From positions 1 through 41,006 of the forward strand of contig NZ_QJVD01000031.1 in NCBI RefSeq assembly GCF_003219815.1: 41,006 nucleotides of DNA. The letters run 5' to 3'. This DNA comes from Arthrobacter livingstonensis. GTDB lineage: Bacteria; Actinomycetota; Actinomycetes; Actinomycetales; Micrococcaceae. The notes beneath the pieces are model-generated. The model was not told where the DNA came from. It made no database searches and was given only the letters and a program-made list of their open reading frames with translations. This document shows, one piece after another, positions 32,842 through 40,870 of this stretch. Each line of letters opens with the position of its first letter. Positions within the stretch are counted from its first letter, which is position 1. The position numbers and the translations under genes were made by a program.

Positions 32842-34128
32842 TCAGGCGGTTTCGACGGGCGCCGTGGGCCGGAGGGCGCCGGAGGCAATGAGCGATGCGA
32901 GCATCCAAACGGCCGCGTAGCTGAAGGCCACAGCCGGGGAAAATAGGGCCCACAGGATACCGGCGGTGACGGTGGCCCCGAGGTCCCCGGCTGACTGGAC
33001 CAGGCCCAGGATGCCGAAGCCGTTGCCGCGGATCCGGTCCGGTAGCGACAGGGCGACGGTGGTGGATTCGGCCGTCTCAGCGAAGCCGATGCCGATCCCG
33101 GCCAGCAGGAAAGCTGCCAGCACCGGGCCCCAGCTGTGCGGACTGAAGGCGAAGAGCAGGTAGGCGGCCACGTACACGCCGGCCCCGGCGGCGAAGACGA
33201 CCCGGGGGCCGGTCCTGTCGATGAGCTGCCCGCCCAGGAGCGAGGCAATGGTGGCGGCGGCGTTGTGGGCTGCGTAGAGGAAGATCGCCAGGGCCGCTGC
33301 GGCGGCGAGGTTCCGGCCCTCGCCGGTGAGTAGTTCGGTGGCGCGCAGGATCAGGAGGGTCGTGGCCAAATTGCCGAACTCGAAGAAGGAGACCGGGATC
33401 AGGGCCCGGGCGGCGCCGCTGCGGCGCAGCTCGCCGAAGTTGAACGTGAGTGTGGTCCGTCCGGTAGGGGTGGCCAGGACCTGGCGGGCCTGCCGGGCCG
33501 CGATGGTGATTGCGACGGCGGCAAAAATGCTCGGAATGAAGGAGAACAGGATGGCGTGCCGGACCCCGACCAGCCCCACCAACAGCCCGGCCAGCAGGGG
33601 CCCGACGATGGCGCCGGCGTTGTCCCCGGCTCGTTCTATCCCTGCCGCGCGCCCGTAGGCCGCGCGCGGGGTAATCGACACCAGCAACGTGTCGCGGGCC
33701 GGGGACCGGATGCCGCGGGCGGCCCACGCCAGTGCCCGCAGGCCGGCGACCTGCCAGACCATGGTGGTGATCCCGATGAGGGCGGTTGCGACGGCGGTGA
33801 GCAGGTAGCCGCCGGAGGCCACCTTGGCCCGGCGGGACGGCTCGTTGGACAGAGGACCGCCGGCCAGCTTACTCAACCCCACCAGCGCATCGGAAACCCC
33901 CTCGATCGCTCCGAGCGCGGCCGGGCCGGCATGCAGCGTCGACGTCAGAAAGGAAGGCAGCAAGGACGTGACCAGCTCGTGTCCGGCATCGCTGAAGAAC
34001 GACGCGCTGCCGACACCCAGGATGCCCTTGTTCAGCCACCGCCCCTCCGCCCCGCCGTCGGACTGCTCAGGGGTCGCGCTCGGATCCTGCGGTTGGGAGC
34101 CGGCCGGATTTCCGTGGTTCTCATCCAC
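32842..34128 (-). CDS. MFS transporter
   Basis: A 428-residue major facilitator with about 12 helices. The loop 2-3 region (ALVGLSKLAGGPLSNEPSRR) and RGIRSPARDTLLVSITPRAA are typical of a subgroup of drug/H+ antiporter-like MFS proteins. A GTG at 34128 with AGAGG 5 nt upstream is preferred to a start at 34182, which lacks a ribosome binding site. It follows pyrophosphatase and a 49-codon ORF on the same strand, so the ppa riboswitch may also control it. Substrate unknown; a link to fluoride is by position only. The N-terminal ~30 residues are polar. Confidence 0.85.
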   Translation of the reverse strand: MDENHGNPAGSQPQDPSATPEQSDGGAEGRWLNKGILGVGSASFFSDAGHELVTSLLPSFLTSTLHAGPAALGAIEGVSDALVGLSKLAGGPLSNEPSRRAKVASGGYLLTAVATALIGITTMVWQVAGLRALAWAARGIRSPARDTLLVSITPRAAYGRAAGIERAGDNAGAIVGPLLAGLLVGLVGVRHAILFSFIPSIFAAVAITIAARQARQVLATPTGRTTLTFNFGELRRSGAARALIPVSFFEFGNLATTLLILRATELLTGEGRNLAAAAALAIFLYAAHNAAATIASLLGGQLIDRTGPRVVFAAGAGVYVAAYLLFAFSPHSWGPVLAAFLLAGIGIGFAETAESTTVALSLPDRIRGNGFGILGLVQSAGDLGATVTAGILWALFSPAVAFSYAAVWMLASLIASGALRPTAPVETA

Positions 34129-34144
34129 GGCGGCCTCTGGGGGT

Positions 34145-34294
34145 TCAGGCCAGCGTAGACCCGATCCGCGGTACCGCAACAACCAGTGCCGTAGGCGCCA
34201 GCACCGATACCTTCCTGCCTACAGGGTTGCGGGAGGTGTGTGCAGGCCGTCGTGGGACACAGCCGGCCGCCTCAGAAACGGGAAGAGCCTGCAT
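34145..34294 (-). CDS. Candidate 49-aa small ORF between ppa and MFS
   Basis: An ATG at 34294 preceded by AAAGGA at 6 nt opens a 49-codon frame ending 16 nt before the MFS start. The product begins MQALPVSEAAGCVPRRPA and ends with a hydrophobic stretch VSVLAPTALVVAVP. No family recognised. The good ribosome binding site and its fit between the two flanking genes make a small protein or leader peptide plausible; chance cannot be excluded in GC-rich DNA. Confidence 0.35.
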   Translation of the reverse strand: MQALPVSEAAGCVPRRPAHTSRNPVGRKVSVLAPTALVVAVPRIGSTLA

Positions 34295-34341
34295 AGTGAG
34301 TCCTTTCAGAATCCTGCGGGGCGGAACACCCGATGGTGGTG

Positions 34342-34890
34342 TCAGAGGGCCCGCGGGGGTTGGATCCCTTGCCAGCGTTGGCTGCAGTCGGCGACAATAT
34401 TGATGGCCTCCTCAATGCCGGCCCACCCCAGAACCCTGGTTTGTGTGCCGGCTTGGAAGTCCTTGTAGTGGTTGAAGTGGTGCTCGATTTGGTCCTTCCA
34501 CCGCTGGCCCACATCCTCCAGGGAGCGGAGCCTGTCTCCGGTGTCCCGGTCATCGGCAGGGACCGTGACGATTTTGTAGTCCATGTCCTCCCCGTCCAGA
34601 AAATTCAACACGCCCAAGATCCTGGCCTGGACCACCAGCCCGGTGGGCAGGGGCTCGCCGGTGATGCACAGGATGTCGAGCTCGTCCCCGTCCTCATCCA
34701 GGGTCTGGGGGATGAAGCCGTAGTTGACGGGTTTGGCGAAGATGCCCGGGTCCACCCGGTCCAGGCGAAAGAGCCCGGTGGTGCGGTCCCATTCAATCTT
34801 GTGGCTGGAACCCTGCGGGATGTCGATAACACCGGTAACCAGGCCCTGGCGGAAATCCCCGCAACCCAGAAGTGTGTTGAAATCAGGCAT
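34342..34890 (-). CDS. ppa: Inorganic pyrophosphatase (family I)
   Basis: A 182-residue soluble family I pyrophosphatase hydrolysing PPi. The signature DEDGDELDILCI provides the three metal-binding Asp residues (canonical DGDPxDVLV), YGFIPQTL precedes it, and the C-terminal HHFNHYKD segment is typical. The ATG at 34890 with AAAGGGGA upstream was chosen; the longer frame adds non-homologous residues. A fluoride riboswitch lies on the same strand about 165 nt upstream. Fluoride is a strong inhibitor of family I pyrophosphatases, so this is probably a fluoride-induced extra copy. Confidence 0.92.
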   Translation of the reverse strand: MPDFNTLLGCGDFRQGLVTGVIDIPQGSSHKIEWDRTTGLFRLDRVDPGIFAKPVNYGFIPQTLDEDGDELDILCITGEPLPTGLVVQARILGVLNFLDGEDMDYKIVTVPADDRDTGDRLRSLEDVGQRWKDQIEHHFNHYKDFQAGTQTRVLGWAGIEEAINIVADCSQRWQGIQPPRAL

Positions 34891-35755
34891 GGGAAGTCCC
34901 CTTTCCGGGACGGGAAAAGTGGATGGACATAAAGGGTCCGGTCCGCATCCGAGCCTGGTTGCCGGGGCCGTCGGACGGTCCAAGCTCTGCTGCGCGGGAT
35001 TGTCTGCGGCCGTGATGGCTGAAAGTGGTCATGGCTCTCCATCCGTGTCTCACACTGGACAGGAACTATCAGCCGGCATTGGCGGTTCGGACAGTAACCG
35101 CCTGCCCCGGCGAGATCCATCGCCGTTACTGTAATCAACCACACCCAAGGGCCCGCTGGCAAGAGCCCGCCATGGTGCGCCCCCGGCTCACGTTATGCCC
35201 TCGGCACAGTCATCTGGATGTCTTTGACTTGGTTCGCAGCGTCGACGCTGTAAATTACCTCCCGGAACCGCCCGGACGAGAGGAACCAGGGTGTCCGCAT
35301 GAGAACCGCAACCCAGCACCGGCCATCCAAAAATTCAGCGGCCAAGCAGGCGCAGGGATGACCCAGCCGCACGGGATGGCGGTCGAGCGGGTCATCCCGT
35401 TCGGCACAGACCCGGCCGCCCGCCAGGCCGCGTTCCACGAGGCCAGACGGACCCGGCACAGACAGCCCGCCGCTCGTTCGCTCGGCTCCGGGAGCAGGCC
35501 CAGCCAACACCCGACCGGGTGCCAGTCCCACCCAACCACTCGGACCATGAAAAAGGCCTGGCTGTCCCAGACTCCACTGCACCTGGAACGCCCAGGTGCG
35601 CAGTCCAACCAGGCCCCGAGCTGAGCAGTAAGGCGGAACGGGCACGTCTCGGGAAGAACTCGGGGGCGTCACCCGTGGCTTAGTGGGAACAGCAGGGGCT
35701 TCCCAAACACGGTGAAGATCCCGAGACTGGTGAGTGATGGAGGTGAGGCTGCAAC
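34891..35755. other. Long divergent intergenic region
   Basis: The minus-strand part (34891-35125) is the leader of ppa with its riboswitch. The rest has no supported gene. A plus-strand 20-codon frame from about 35299 overlaps (ATGA) a longer frame starting MTQPHGMAVERVIPFGTDPA near 35359, which has no recognised family. A perfect 8-bp hairpin GCACCTGG/CCAGGTGC (35579-35599) may be a terminator for it. Otherwise unexplained. Confidence 0.35.
35055..35125 (-). promoter_or_regulatory. Fluoride riboswitch (crcB motif) upstream of ppa
   Basis: Read on the minus strand: GGCGATGGATCTCGCC (P1 GGCG/CGCC, loop ATGGATCT), a variable insert, AACCGCC, then GGCTGATAGTTCCTGTCC. The tail differs from the usual CTGATGG by G to A, but the loop carries the compensating change (GGATCT pairs with AGTTCC), which argues for a working pseudoknot. 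The distance to the ppa ATG (about 165 nt) is long, so control may be at transcription rather than by direct masking of the ribosome binding site. The TAC after the tail is TGT here, a departure from consensus. Confidence 0.82.
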
Positions 35756-36553
35756 GTGCCTGATGACCCGCTCCCCGGTGGCGAGCTGCCAGCCTGCGTC
35801 GCGGCCCCGCGCGCGACGTGGCGGGTGAGCGTCGACGTGCGCGACCTCGACGATCGCCCTCTCGCCGCCCTACGGCTGCTGCTGGTCGCTGATGTGTTAC
35901 GACGGCTGGTGGAGGATCTGCAGGGCGGACTGGTCCTGCTCGTGCTACTTGAGAGCAGGACCGGGCCATCGGCTATAGCCAGGGAGGACGCGGAGAAGGC
36001 GCTCTGGATCCGCCCGCCCATGGCCCGGACGGGCTCACCGACCGAGGTGGCAGCCCTTCTGGGTGCGCCACCAAACATCGTGCTGATACCGACAGTGCCA
36101 AGCAGTTCCACAGCGGGTGCCCCGGATCCCGAGTACACCCTTCGGGTCGCCGTTGCGCTCCTCCCCCATCGGGGGACGGGGCTGGCCACTTCCGGCCTGC
36201 TCGGCATCTACGACCCGCTCGCGCTGCGGCTGGCGCTGCTACGCTTCCCGTACCCGAGCCCGGCCGTGCTTACGACGGCGCGCCTGCACCGCGCACAGGA
36301 GACCCTGCAGCGCTGGCGGTTGAAGGTCGCGGACTGGGAAGACATGCCGCCGGCTCCGATGCCCCAGCACAGTGTCGATGCCATGCGTGCCGCGCTCGTC
36401 GCCGGCCTTGACACCGTCACGGTGTTGAAGCTGCTGCATCGAATGGAAGTCGACTTGCACCTTGCCTCGGGCAGCAAGTTCGAAACATTTGCCTATCTGG
36501 ACCGGGTCCTCGCCCTGGACCTGTGCCATTTAGTGGGCAAGGTACGCAAGTAA
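35756..36553 (+). CDS. Degenerate cysteinyl-tRNA synthetase-like protein
   Basis: A 265-residue protein starting with GTG (GTGAGG upstream). The N-terminus WRVSVDVRDLDDRPLAALRL with VADVLRRLVE mirrors the CysRS start (VYVCGPTVYDRPHxGNxRxxVVFDVLRR), but the zinc Cys and the HIGH motif are lost. IYDPLALRLALLRFPYPSP (151-169) matches the CysRS segment after KMSKS, while KMSKS itself is replaced by GTGLATSG. The end SKFETFAYLDRVLALDL (240-256) matches the CysRS helical domain. It cannot be a normal synthetase. It is far shorter than CysRS (about 460) and lies just upstream of the third fluoride riboswitch. Function unknown. Confidence 0.72.
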   Translation: MPDDPLPGGELPACVAAPRATWRVSVDVRDLDDRPLAALRLLLVADVLRRLVEDLQGGLVLLVLLESRTGPSAIAREDAEKALWIRPPMARTGSPTEVAALLGAPPNIVLIPTVPSSSTAGAPDPEYTLRVAVALLPHRGTGLATSGLLGIYDPLALRLALLRFPYPSPAVLTTARLHRAQETLQRWRLKVADWEDMPPAPMPQHSVDAMRAALVAGLDTVTVLKLLHRMEVDLHLASGSKFETFAYLDRVLALDLCHLVGKVRK

Positions 36554-36610
36554 TGGCGCCCGATCTACGTGGGTCTTGCGCAGCGCCCGCCTCTCTGTTT
36601 GACTGGCCAT

Positions 36611-36693
36611 AGGCGACGGCGCCCGCCTTGACCGAGAGGTCAGAACTGCGACACGGCTGATGGCGCCTCCAGTTGAGCTGGAGGTGGCGCCGA
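36611..36693 (+). promoter_or_regulatory. Fluoride riboswitch (crcB motif) upstream of MutS-like pair
   Basis: GGCGACGGCGCCCGCC forms P1 (36612-36615 with 36624-36627) around a loop containing GGCGCC. A stem TGACC-GAGA-GGTCA with a GNRA-type loop follows, then AACTGC and GGCTGATGGCGCCTCC. GGCGCC of the loop pairs with GGCGCC of the tail (6 of 6). The tail continues into CCTCCAG (36666-36672), exactly complementary to CTGGAGG (36678-36684), the ribosome binding site of the GTG at 36694. A third GGCGCC (36686-36691) lies beside it and could compete for the pseudoknot. Predicted translational ON switch. Confidence 0.88.
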
Positions 36694-38253
36694 GTGCATG
36701 CACAAAGCATCCTGTTCCGTGGCCGCGTGCCGGCGGGCATCGAAGAGTGCCCGCAGCCTGGGTTTTTCGTCGATCTGAACCTGGACCAGGTCGTGGCGTC
36801 GGTGACCGGCAAGGACGAGTACACGCTCACGCCGTTCTTCTACAGCCCGTTGGGCGACGTCGACGCGGTGCACTACCGGCAGGAGGTGTTCCAGGATCTG
36901 GAACGCCCCGAGGTGCGCGAGCCGGTCTCCGCCTTCGAGTCCCAGACACTGACGGCGAACTTCAGCTATCGGACAAAGGAGATGAGTCGCGAGCACCACG
37001 GCTCCGGCCACTACCACCGCGCGCTCTGGTTCCTCAACGCCGTCGAGAAGTACTGCCAGGCGGTTACCGCACTGGCGGATGGCCTGGCACAGGTGGGGGT
37101 GCGCTCACGCGGCCTCCGCGGGCTGGGGCACTACCTGCAGGACTACCTGGCCTCGGCGGCCTTCACCGGGATGCAGGCCGAATCCCTCCGGCTGAAGGAG
37201 GCGATCGACGCAGTGAACTACTGCGTCCTCGTCAAAGGCGACCGGGTCACGGTAGGCCACTATGACGATCAGGTCGACTACAGCGAACAGGTGACCGGGA
37301 CGTTCGAGCGGTTCCAGCAGGGCGCCGGGAGCGACTACCGGGACACGCGCCCGGACTGGCAGGAAGAAGACTTCGCCGAACTGGCTGTGCTGGACCTGGT
37401 CGCGAAGCTGTATCCGGAGCTGTTCGCCGCCCTGGACGCCTTCTGCCAGCAGTACGCCGATTACCTGGATGCGACCGTAGCCCTCGTCGACCGCGAGTTC
37501 CAGTTCTATCTGTCCTTCCTGGATTACATCCGGCCGCTGCGCGGGGCCGGGCTCCGGGTGAGTTATCCGCGTGTGTCTGTCGAGTCCAAGGACGAGCAGG
37601 TGCTGGACACGTTCGACCTGGCGCTGGCTGCGCAACTGATCGGCCGCGGTGGGCAGGTGGTGTGCAACGACATCACGCTGACCGGGCCCGAACGCGTCCT
37701 GGTGATCTCCGGGCCGAACAACGGTGGGAAGACGACCTTGGCCCGTGCTGTCGGCCAGCTGCACCATTTCGCACGGCTGGGCTGCCCCGTCCCAGGGCGG
37801 GATGTGCGCCTGTTCCTGTGTGATCAGATCTTCACCCATTTCGAAAAGGAGGAAGACATCACCACCCTGGCTGGCAAGCTGCAGGACGAACTGAACCGGC
37901 TTCACGCCGACCTGGCGTTGGCGACACCGGCCAGCCTGATCGTCCTCAACGAGGTGTTCAACTCCACCACCGTCGCGGACGCCGAGTATCTCAGCGCCAA
38001 GATCCTGCAGCGGGTCAGCGAGTTGGACGCGCTCGGGGTGTGCGTCACATTCTTGGACGAGCTGTCGACGCTGAACCAGAAGATGGTCAGCATGGTCAGC
38101 CAAGTCGACCCGCGCGACCCGGCGATCCGTACGCACAAGGTCATCCGCATCATGGCGGACGGGCGGGCCTATGCACACGCTATCGCGGACAAGTATGGGT
38201 TGACCTACGAGCGGATCACGGCCGGCCGTCGCGCCGGACGGGGCACATCATGA
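36694..38253 (+). CDS. MutS-like ATPase 1 (fluoride regulon)
   Basis: A 519-residue protein with a MutS-type ABC ATPase at the C-terminus: Walker A GPNNGGKTT (340-348), then CDQIFTHFEKEEDITTLAGK, a Walker B-like ASLIVLNEVFNST and the dimer-interface VTFLDELSTL. Residues 1-320 are helical and resemble the core/lever domains; the mismatch-reading domain with its FxE motif is missing, so this is not a repair MutS. GTG 36694 is the only in-frame start with a well-placed ribosome binding site. Its stop overlaps the second MutS-like gene, suggesting a heterodimer. Confidence 0.85.
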   Translation: MHAQSILFRGRVPAGIEECPQPGFFVDLNLDQVVASVTGKDEYTLTPFFYSPLGDVDAVHYRQEVFQDLERPEVREPVSAFESQTLTANFSYRTKEMSREHHGSGHYHRALWFLNAVEKYCQAVTALADGLAQVGVRSRGLRGLGHYLQDYLASAAFTGMQAESLRLKEAIDAVNYCVLVKGDRVTVGHYDDQVDYSEQVTGTFERFQQGAGSDYRDTRPDWQEEDFAELAVLDLVAKLYPELFAALDAFCQQYADYLDATVALVDREFQFYLSFLDYIRPLRGAGLRVSYPRVSVESKDEQVLDTFDLALAAQLIGRGGQVVCNDITLTGPERVLVISGPNNGGKTTLARAVGQLHHFARLGCPVPGRDVRLFLCDQIFTHFEKEEDITTLAGKLQDELNRLHADLALATPASLIVLNEVFNSTTVADAEYLSAKILQRVSELDALGVCVTFLDELSTLNQKMVSMVSQVDPRDPAIRTHKVIRIMADGRAYAHAIADKYGLTYERITAGRRAGRGTS

Positions 38254-39839
38254 AGGCCCTGTTAATGTTCGAGGACCGCGACTTCCAGACGGACACCGCC
38301 CTTCTGGAGGCCCTGGAACGGCCCTACGCCCGTCGCGAAGCCCCCGTCGACGAGCCACCGGTCGGTCAGGGTGAGATGATCCAGGACTTCGAACTGGAGA
38401 CCCTGTGGAAGGCGATGGCACTGGATGACCCGGTGGTGTATGTCTCGGCCCGGACCGCGATGCTCGCCGGCCTGGGAAGCGTCGAGCAGATCCGCTACCG
38501 GCAGGCCGTACTCACCGACGCTCTGGCGCAGCCGGACGTCGTTCGCGAGATCTATGGCCTGGCGGTACAGGCAATTATCGGGGAACGGGAGATCTTCCGC
38601 AGCAGTTTCGCCCTCACACACAGCAGCTCAGCGCTCCTGAGTACTTCGATCACCAGGCTGGAAGCATTCGTGCCGATCCTCCAGCGGCTGCGCGCGCTCA
38701 CCGATGAGCACGCCGACCGGTTCACCTCCAAAGGGTTCACCCAGTTCTTCGACGCGCTACGCCACGAGCTGGACGAAGACTACTTCAACGAGATCAGCGA
38801 ACACCTGGGGTACCTGCGCCTGCGCGACGGGGTGCTGATGAGCGCCCGGCTCGGCTCGGGCGGCCAAGGCATCGGCTACGTGCTACGGGCCCCGAGCCCG
38901 GACAACCGTCGCTTCCGGTTCCGGCGCATCATGCTCAACCGGCCCACCCACAGCTACACCGTGCCGCCGCGCGACTACGCCGGCGGGCAGGCGCTGGGCC
39001 GGCTGCGCGACCGCGGAGTCAACCTGGCCGCCAACGCACTCGGACAGTCCACCGACCACATCCTGAGCTTCTTCACCGCGCTGCGTACCGAACTTGGCTT
39101 CTACGTCGGGTCCCTCAACCTTCACGACCAGCTCACCGCTAAGCGCGAACCGGAATGCCTGCCCGATCCCCACCCGCTGGGGACGACCGTCTGGTCCGCG
39201 AAGGCCCTGTTCGACCCGTGCCTGTCGCTGCGCCTGCCCGACCGGGTGCAGGGCAACGACCTGCGTGCCGACGGCACACCGCTGCTGGTCATCACCGGCG
39301 CCAACCAGGGCGGCAAGTCGACGTTCCTGCGCAGCCTGGGCCTGGCACAACTGATGATGCAATCCGGCATGGCCGCCCCAGCCGAGTCGTTTGCCGCCAC
39401 CGTCACCACCGGCGTGTTCACCCACTACAAACGCGAAGAAGACGCCACTATGACCAGCGGCAAGTTCGACGAAGAACTCGCCCGAATGAGCACCCTCGTC
39501 ACGGCCATCGACCCGGGGGCCCTGCTGCTGTGCAACGAGTCCTTCGCCGCCACCAACGAACGCGAAGCCTCCGAAATAGCCGACGACTTCATCCACGCCA
39601 TGAACGACATCGACGTGAAGATAGTGTTCGTCACCCACCTCTACACCCTCGCCCACCACTACCACCGGCAGCACGCCGACACCACCGTGTTCCTGCGCGC
39701 CGAACGCGGCAGCGACGGGCAACGGCCCTTCCGGCTCACCCCCGCAGCCCCACTACCCACCAGCTACGGCGAAGACCTCTACCGGCGCACCTTCACCGAA
39801 ACGGACACAACCCACACCGACACCCCCGCGAGTCAGTAG
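38250..39839 (+). CDS. MutS-like ATPase 2 (fluoride regulon)
   Basis: A 529-residue homologue of the preceding protein, starting in an ATGA overlap. It opens with MKALLMFEDRDFQTDTALLE and has a helical core and a MutS ATPase: Walker A GANQGGKST (350-358), GVFTHYKREEDATMTSGKFD, Walker B-like ALLLCNESFAATNERE and the VFVTHLYTLAHHY switch histidines. As in its partner, the mismatch-recognition domain is absent. The two ATPases differ in Walker A and B details (GKTT/GKST, LNEVF/CNESF), consistent with a heterodimer of non-equivalent sites. No nuclease (Smr) or MutL gene is nearby. Confidence 0.86.
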   Translation: MKALLMFEDRDFQTDTALLEALERPYARREAPVDEPPVGQGEMIQDFELETLWKAMALDDPVVYVSARTAMLAGLGSVEQIRYRQAVLTDALAQPDVVREIYGLAVQAIIGEREIFRSSFALTHSSSALLSTSITRLEAFVPILQRLRALTDEHADRFTSKGFTQFFDALRHELDEDYFNEISEHLGYLRLRDGVLMSARLGSGGQGIGYVLRAPSPDNRRFRFRRIMLNRPTHSYTVPPRDYAGGQALGRLRDRGVNLAANALGQSTDHILSFFTALRTELGFYVGSLNLHDQLTAKREPECLPDPHPLGTTVWSAKALFDPCLSLRLPDRVQGNDLRADGTPLLVITGANQGGKSTFLRSLGLAQLMMQSGMAAPAESFAATVTTGVFTHYKREEDATMTSGKFDEELARMSTLVTAIDPGALLLCNESFAATNEREASEIADDFIHAMNDIDVKIVFVTHLYTLAHHYHRQHADTTVFLRAERGSDGQRPFRLTPAAPLPTSYGEDLYRRTFTETDTTHTDTPASQ

Positions 39840-40036
39840 CACGCCGCGACACGGCCGCGCTGCCAGTGACGACCCGTCCGCTACGACCCTCACTACTGGC
39901 CGCGCGTGGCCTGGCCCTGCGGCAGGGGTTCGTTTCTGTTCATCCGATCAGTCCAAAGTGCGGTATCCATGGCCCGAATCAGCCCGAAGGGGAGACCTCC
40001 CGGGCCAGCGGCTGAGCCCCGTACCGGGGGTGGCTG

Positions 40037-40405
40037 TCACGGTGTCGGTCCTTGGCGTGGTTTTGGGCTGTTGTTCAGGACGGTGATGAGGACGTTCTCG
40101 GCATCGTTGAAACGCAGTGTGGCCACCCAGAGCCGGTACGGTGCGGTGTCTGCGCAGGTGCCGGTGCTGTCGCGTCGGGCCTTGGCAGCCGTTTTGACCG
40201 GTGCGGCCCAGCCCGGGATGTCCTGCTCGCGCAGTTCGTTCAGGATGCCGTCGATGGCGCTGTGGGGCAGTTCGGCGATGCACGCCCAGAACAGTGCGTC
40301 CAGGCCGTTGCCGTACCCGAAGGGTGGAAGCCACGACGGGCGCCCAAACCGCATCATCTCAACCGCGGAAATCGGGGATTCCTGCGAGAAACTCATCCTG
40401 ACCAC
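40037..40405 (-). CDS. Hypothetical protein (122 aa)
   Basis: A frame of up to 122 codons with protein-like composition. FGYGNGLDALFWACIAELPH and SAIDGILNELREQDIPGWAA suggest a small alpha/beta protein, and the C-terminal half PYRLWVATLRFNDAENVLIT resembles a substrate-binding strand-helix unit. GTG at 40405 or ATG at 40396 could be the start; neither has a strong ribosome binding site. I do not recognise the family. It points away from the IS110 end and is convergent with the MutS-like operon. Confidence 0.5.
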   Translation of the reverse strand: MVRMSFSQESPISAVEMMRFGRPSWLPPFGYGNGLDALFWACIAELPHSAIDGILNELREQDIPGWAAPVKTAAKARRDSTGTCADTAPYRLWVATLRFNDAENVLITVLNNSPKPRQGPTP

Positions 40406-40870
40406 GACGTTTCATCCCGACCAGGGCCCGTTGGCACGGTGCAATTCGACCGGGCAGTGCTTCTTCCCGGTCCGGTGGGGCCCACCACCGTGTGGATCAT
40501 TGACGATCCTGCCTGCTTATATTCTATCGCCGGCGCCCCGGGACCGCCCGCCCACGGCTGGGCGGGAATGCCTTGGGCAACGACCCCGGGTGGGACGTCA
40601 CGGCGTGCTGCGTGGTGGTCGCATCCTTCACCAGGACCGCTGGTCCCTGCGGGCAGGGGCGCTCAGGTTTGCCGGGACTGGTTTCTGGTCGACCTCCTCC
40701 ACCGTCCAGGTGCCGTGGGTCCGGGCGAGGTGGTTCCAGCACCCGAGGGGGTGTCCCTATGTTCTTTGTCAAGCGCTGGGGTAGTTATTTTTCGAGTTTT
40801 CCAGGGTGCTGATTTGGGCAGGAATGAGTGGCTGGCGGTGTGTGCCCGCCAGCTGCTTGGCCTTTTGTTG
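40406..40870. other. Gap bordering the IS110 element
   Basis: No gene supported. The segment from about 40750 to 40870, containing CTATGTTCTTTGTCAAGCG, lies between the IS110 transposase stop and the preceding sequence and is probably the 3' non-coding end of that element. IS110 elements usually lack clear terminal inverted repeats, so the exact boundary cannot be placed. Confidence 0.4.

Noticed and set aside
34160-34200. Fourth fluoride riboswitch before the MFS gene (minus strand GGTGCTGGCGCCTACGG)
   Set aside because: Only the tail resembles the motif; no upstream P1 hairpin with a matching GGCGCC loop is present and the GATG element is missing.
35193-35969. Long minus-strand ORF over the ppa/CysRS-like intergenic region
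   Set aside because: It runs antisense into the CysRS-like gene, is low-complexity Arg/Pro/Gly-rich and has no family; a GC-rich shadow.
37105-38178. 357-codon minus-strand ORF inside MutS-like gene 1
   Set aside because: Antisense shadow of a clearly coding gene with Walker motifs; no ribosome binding site or family.
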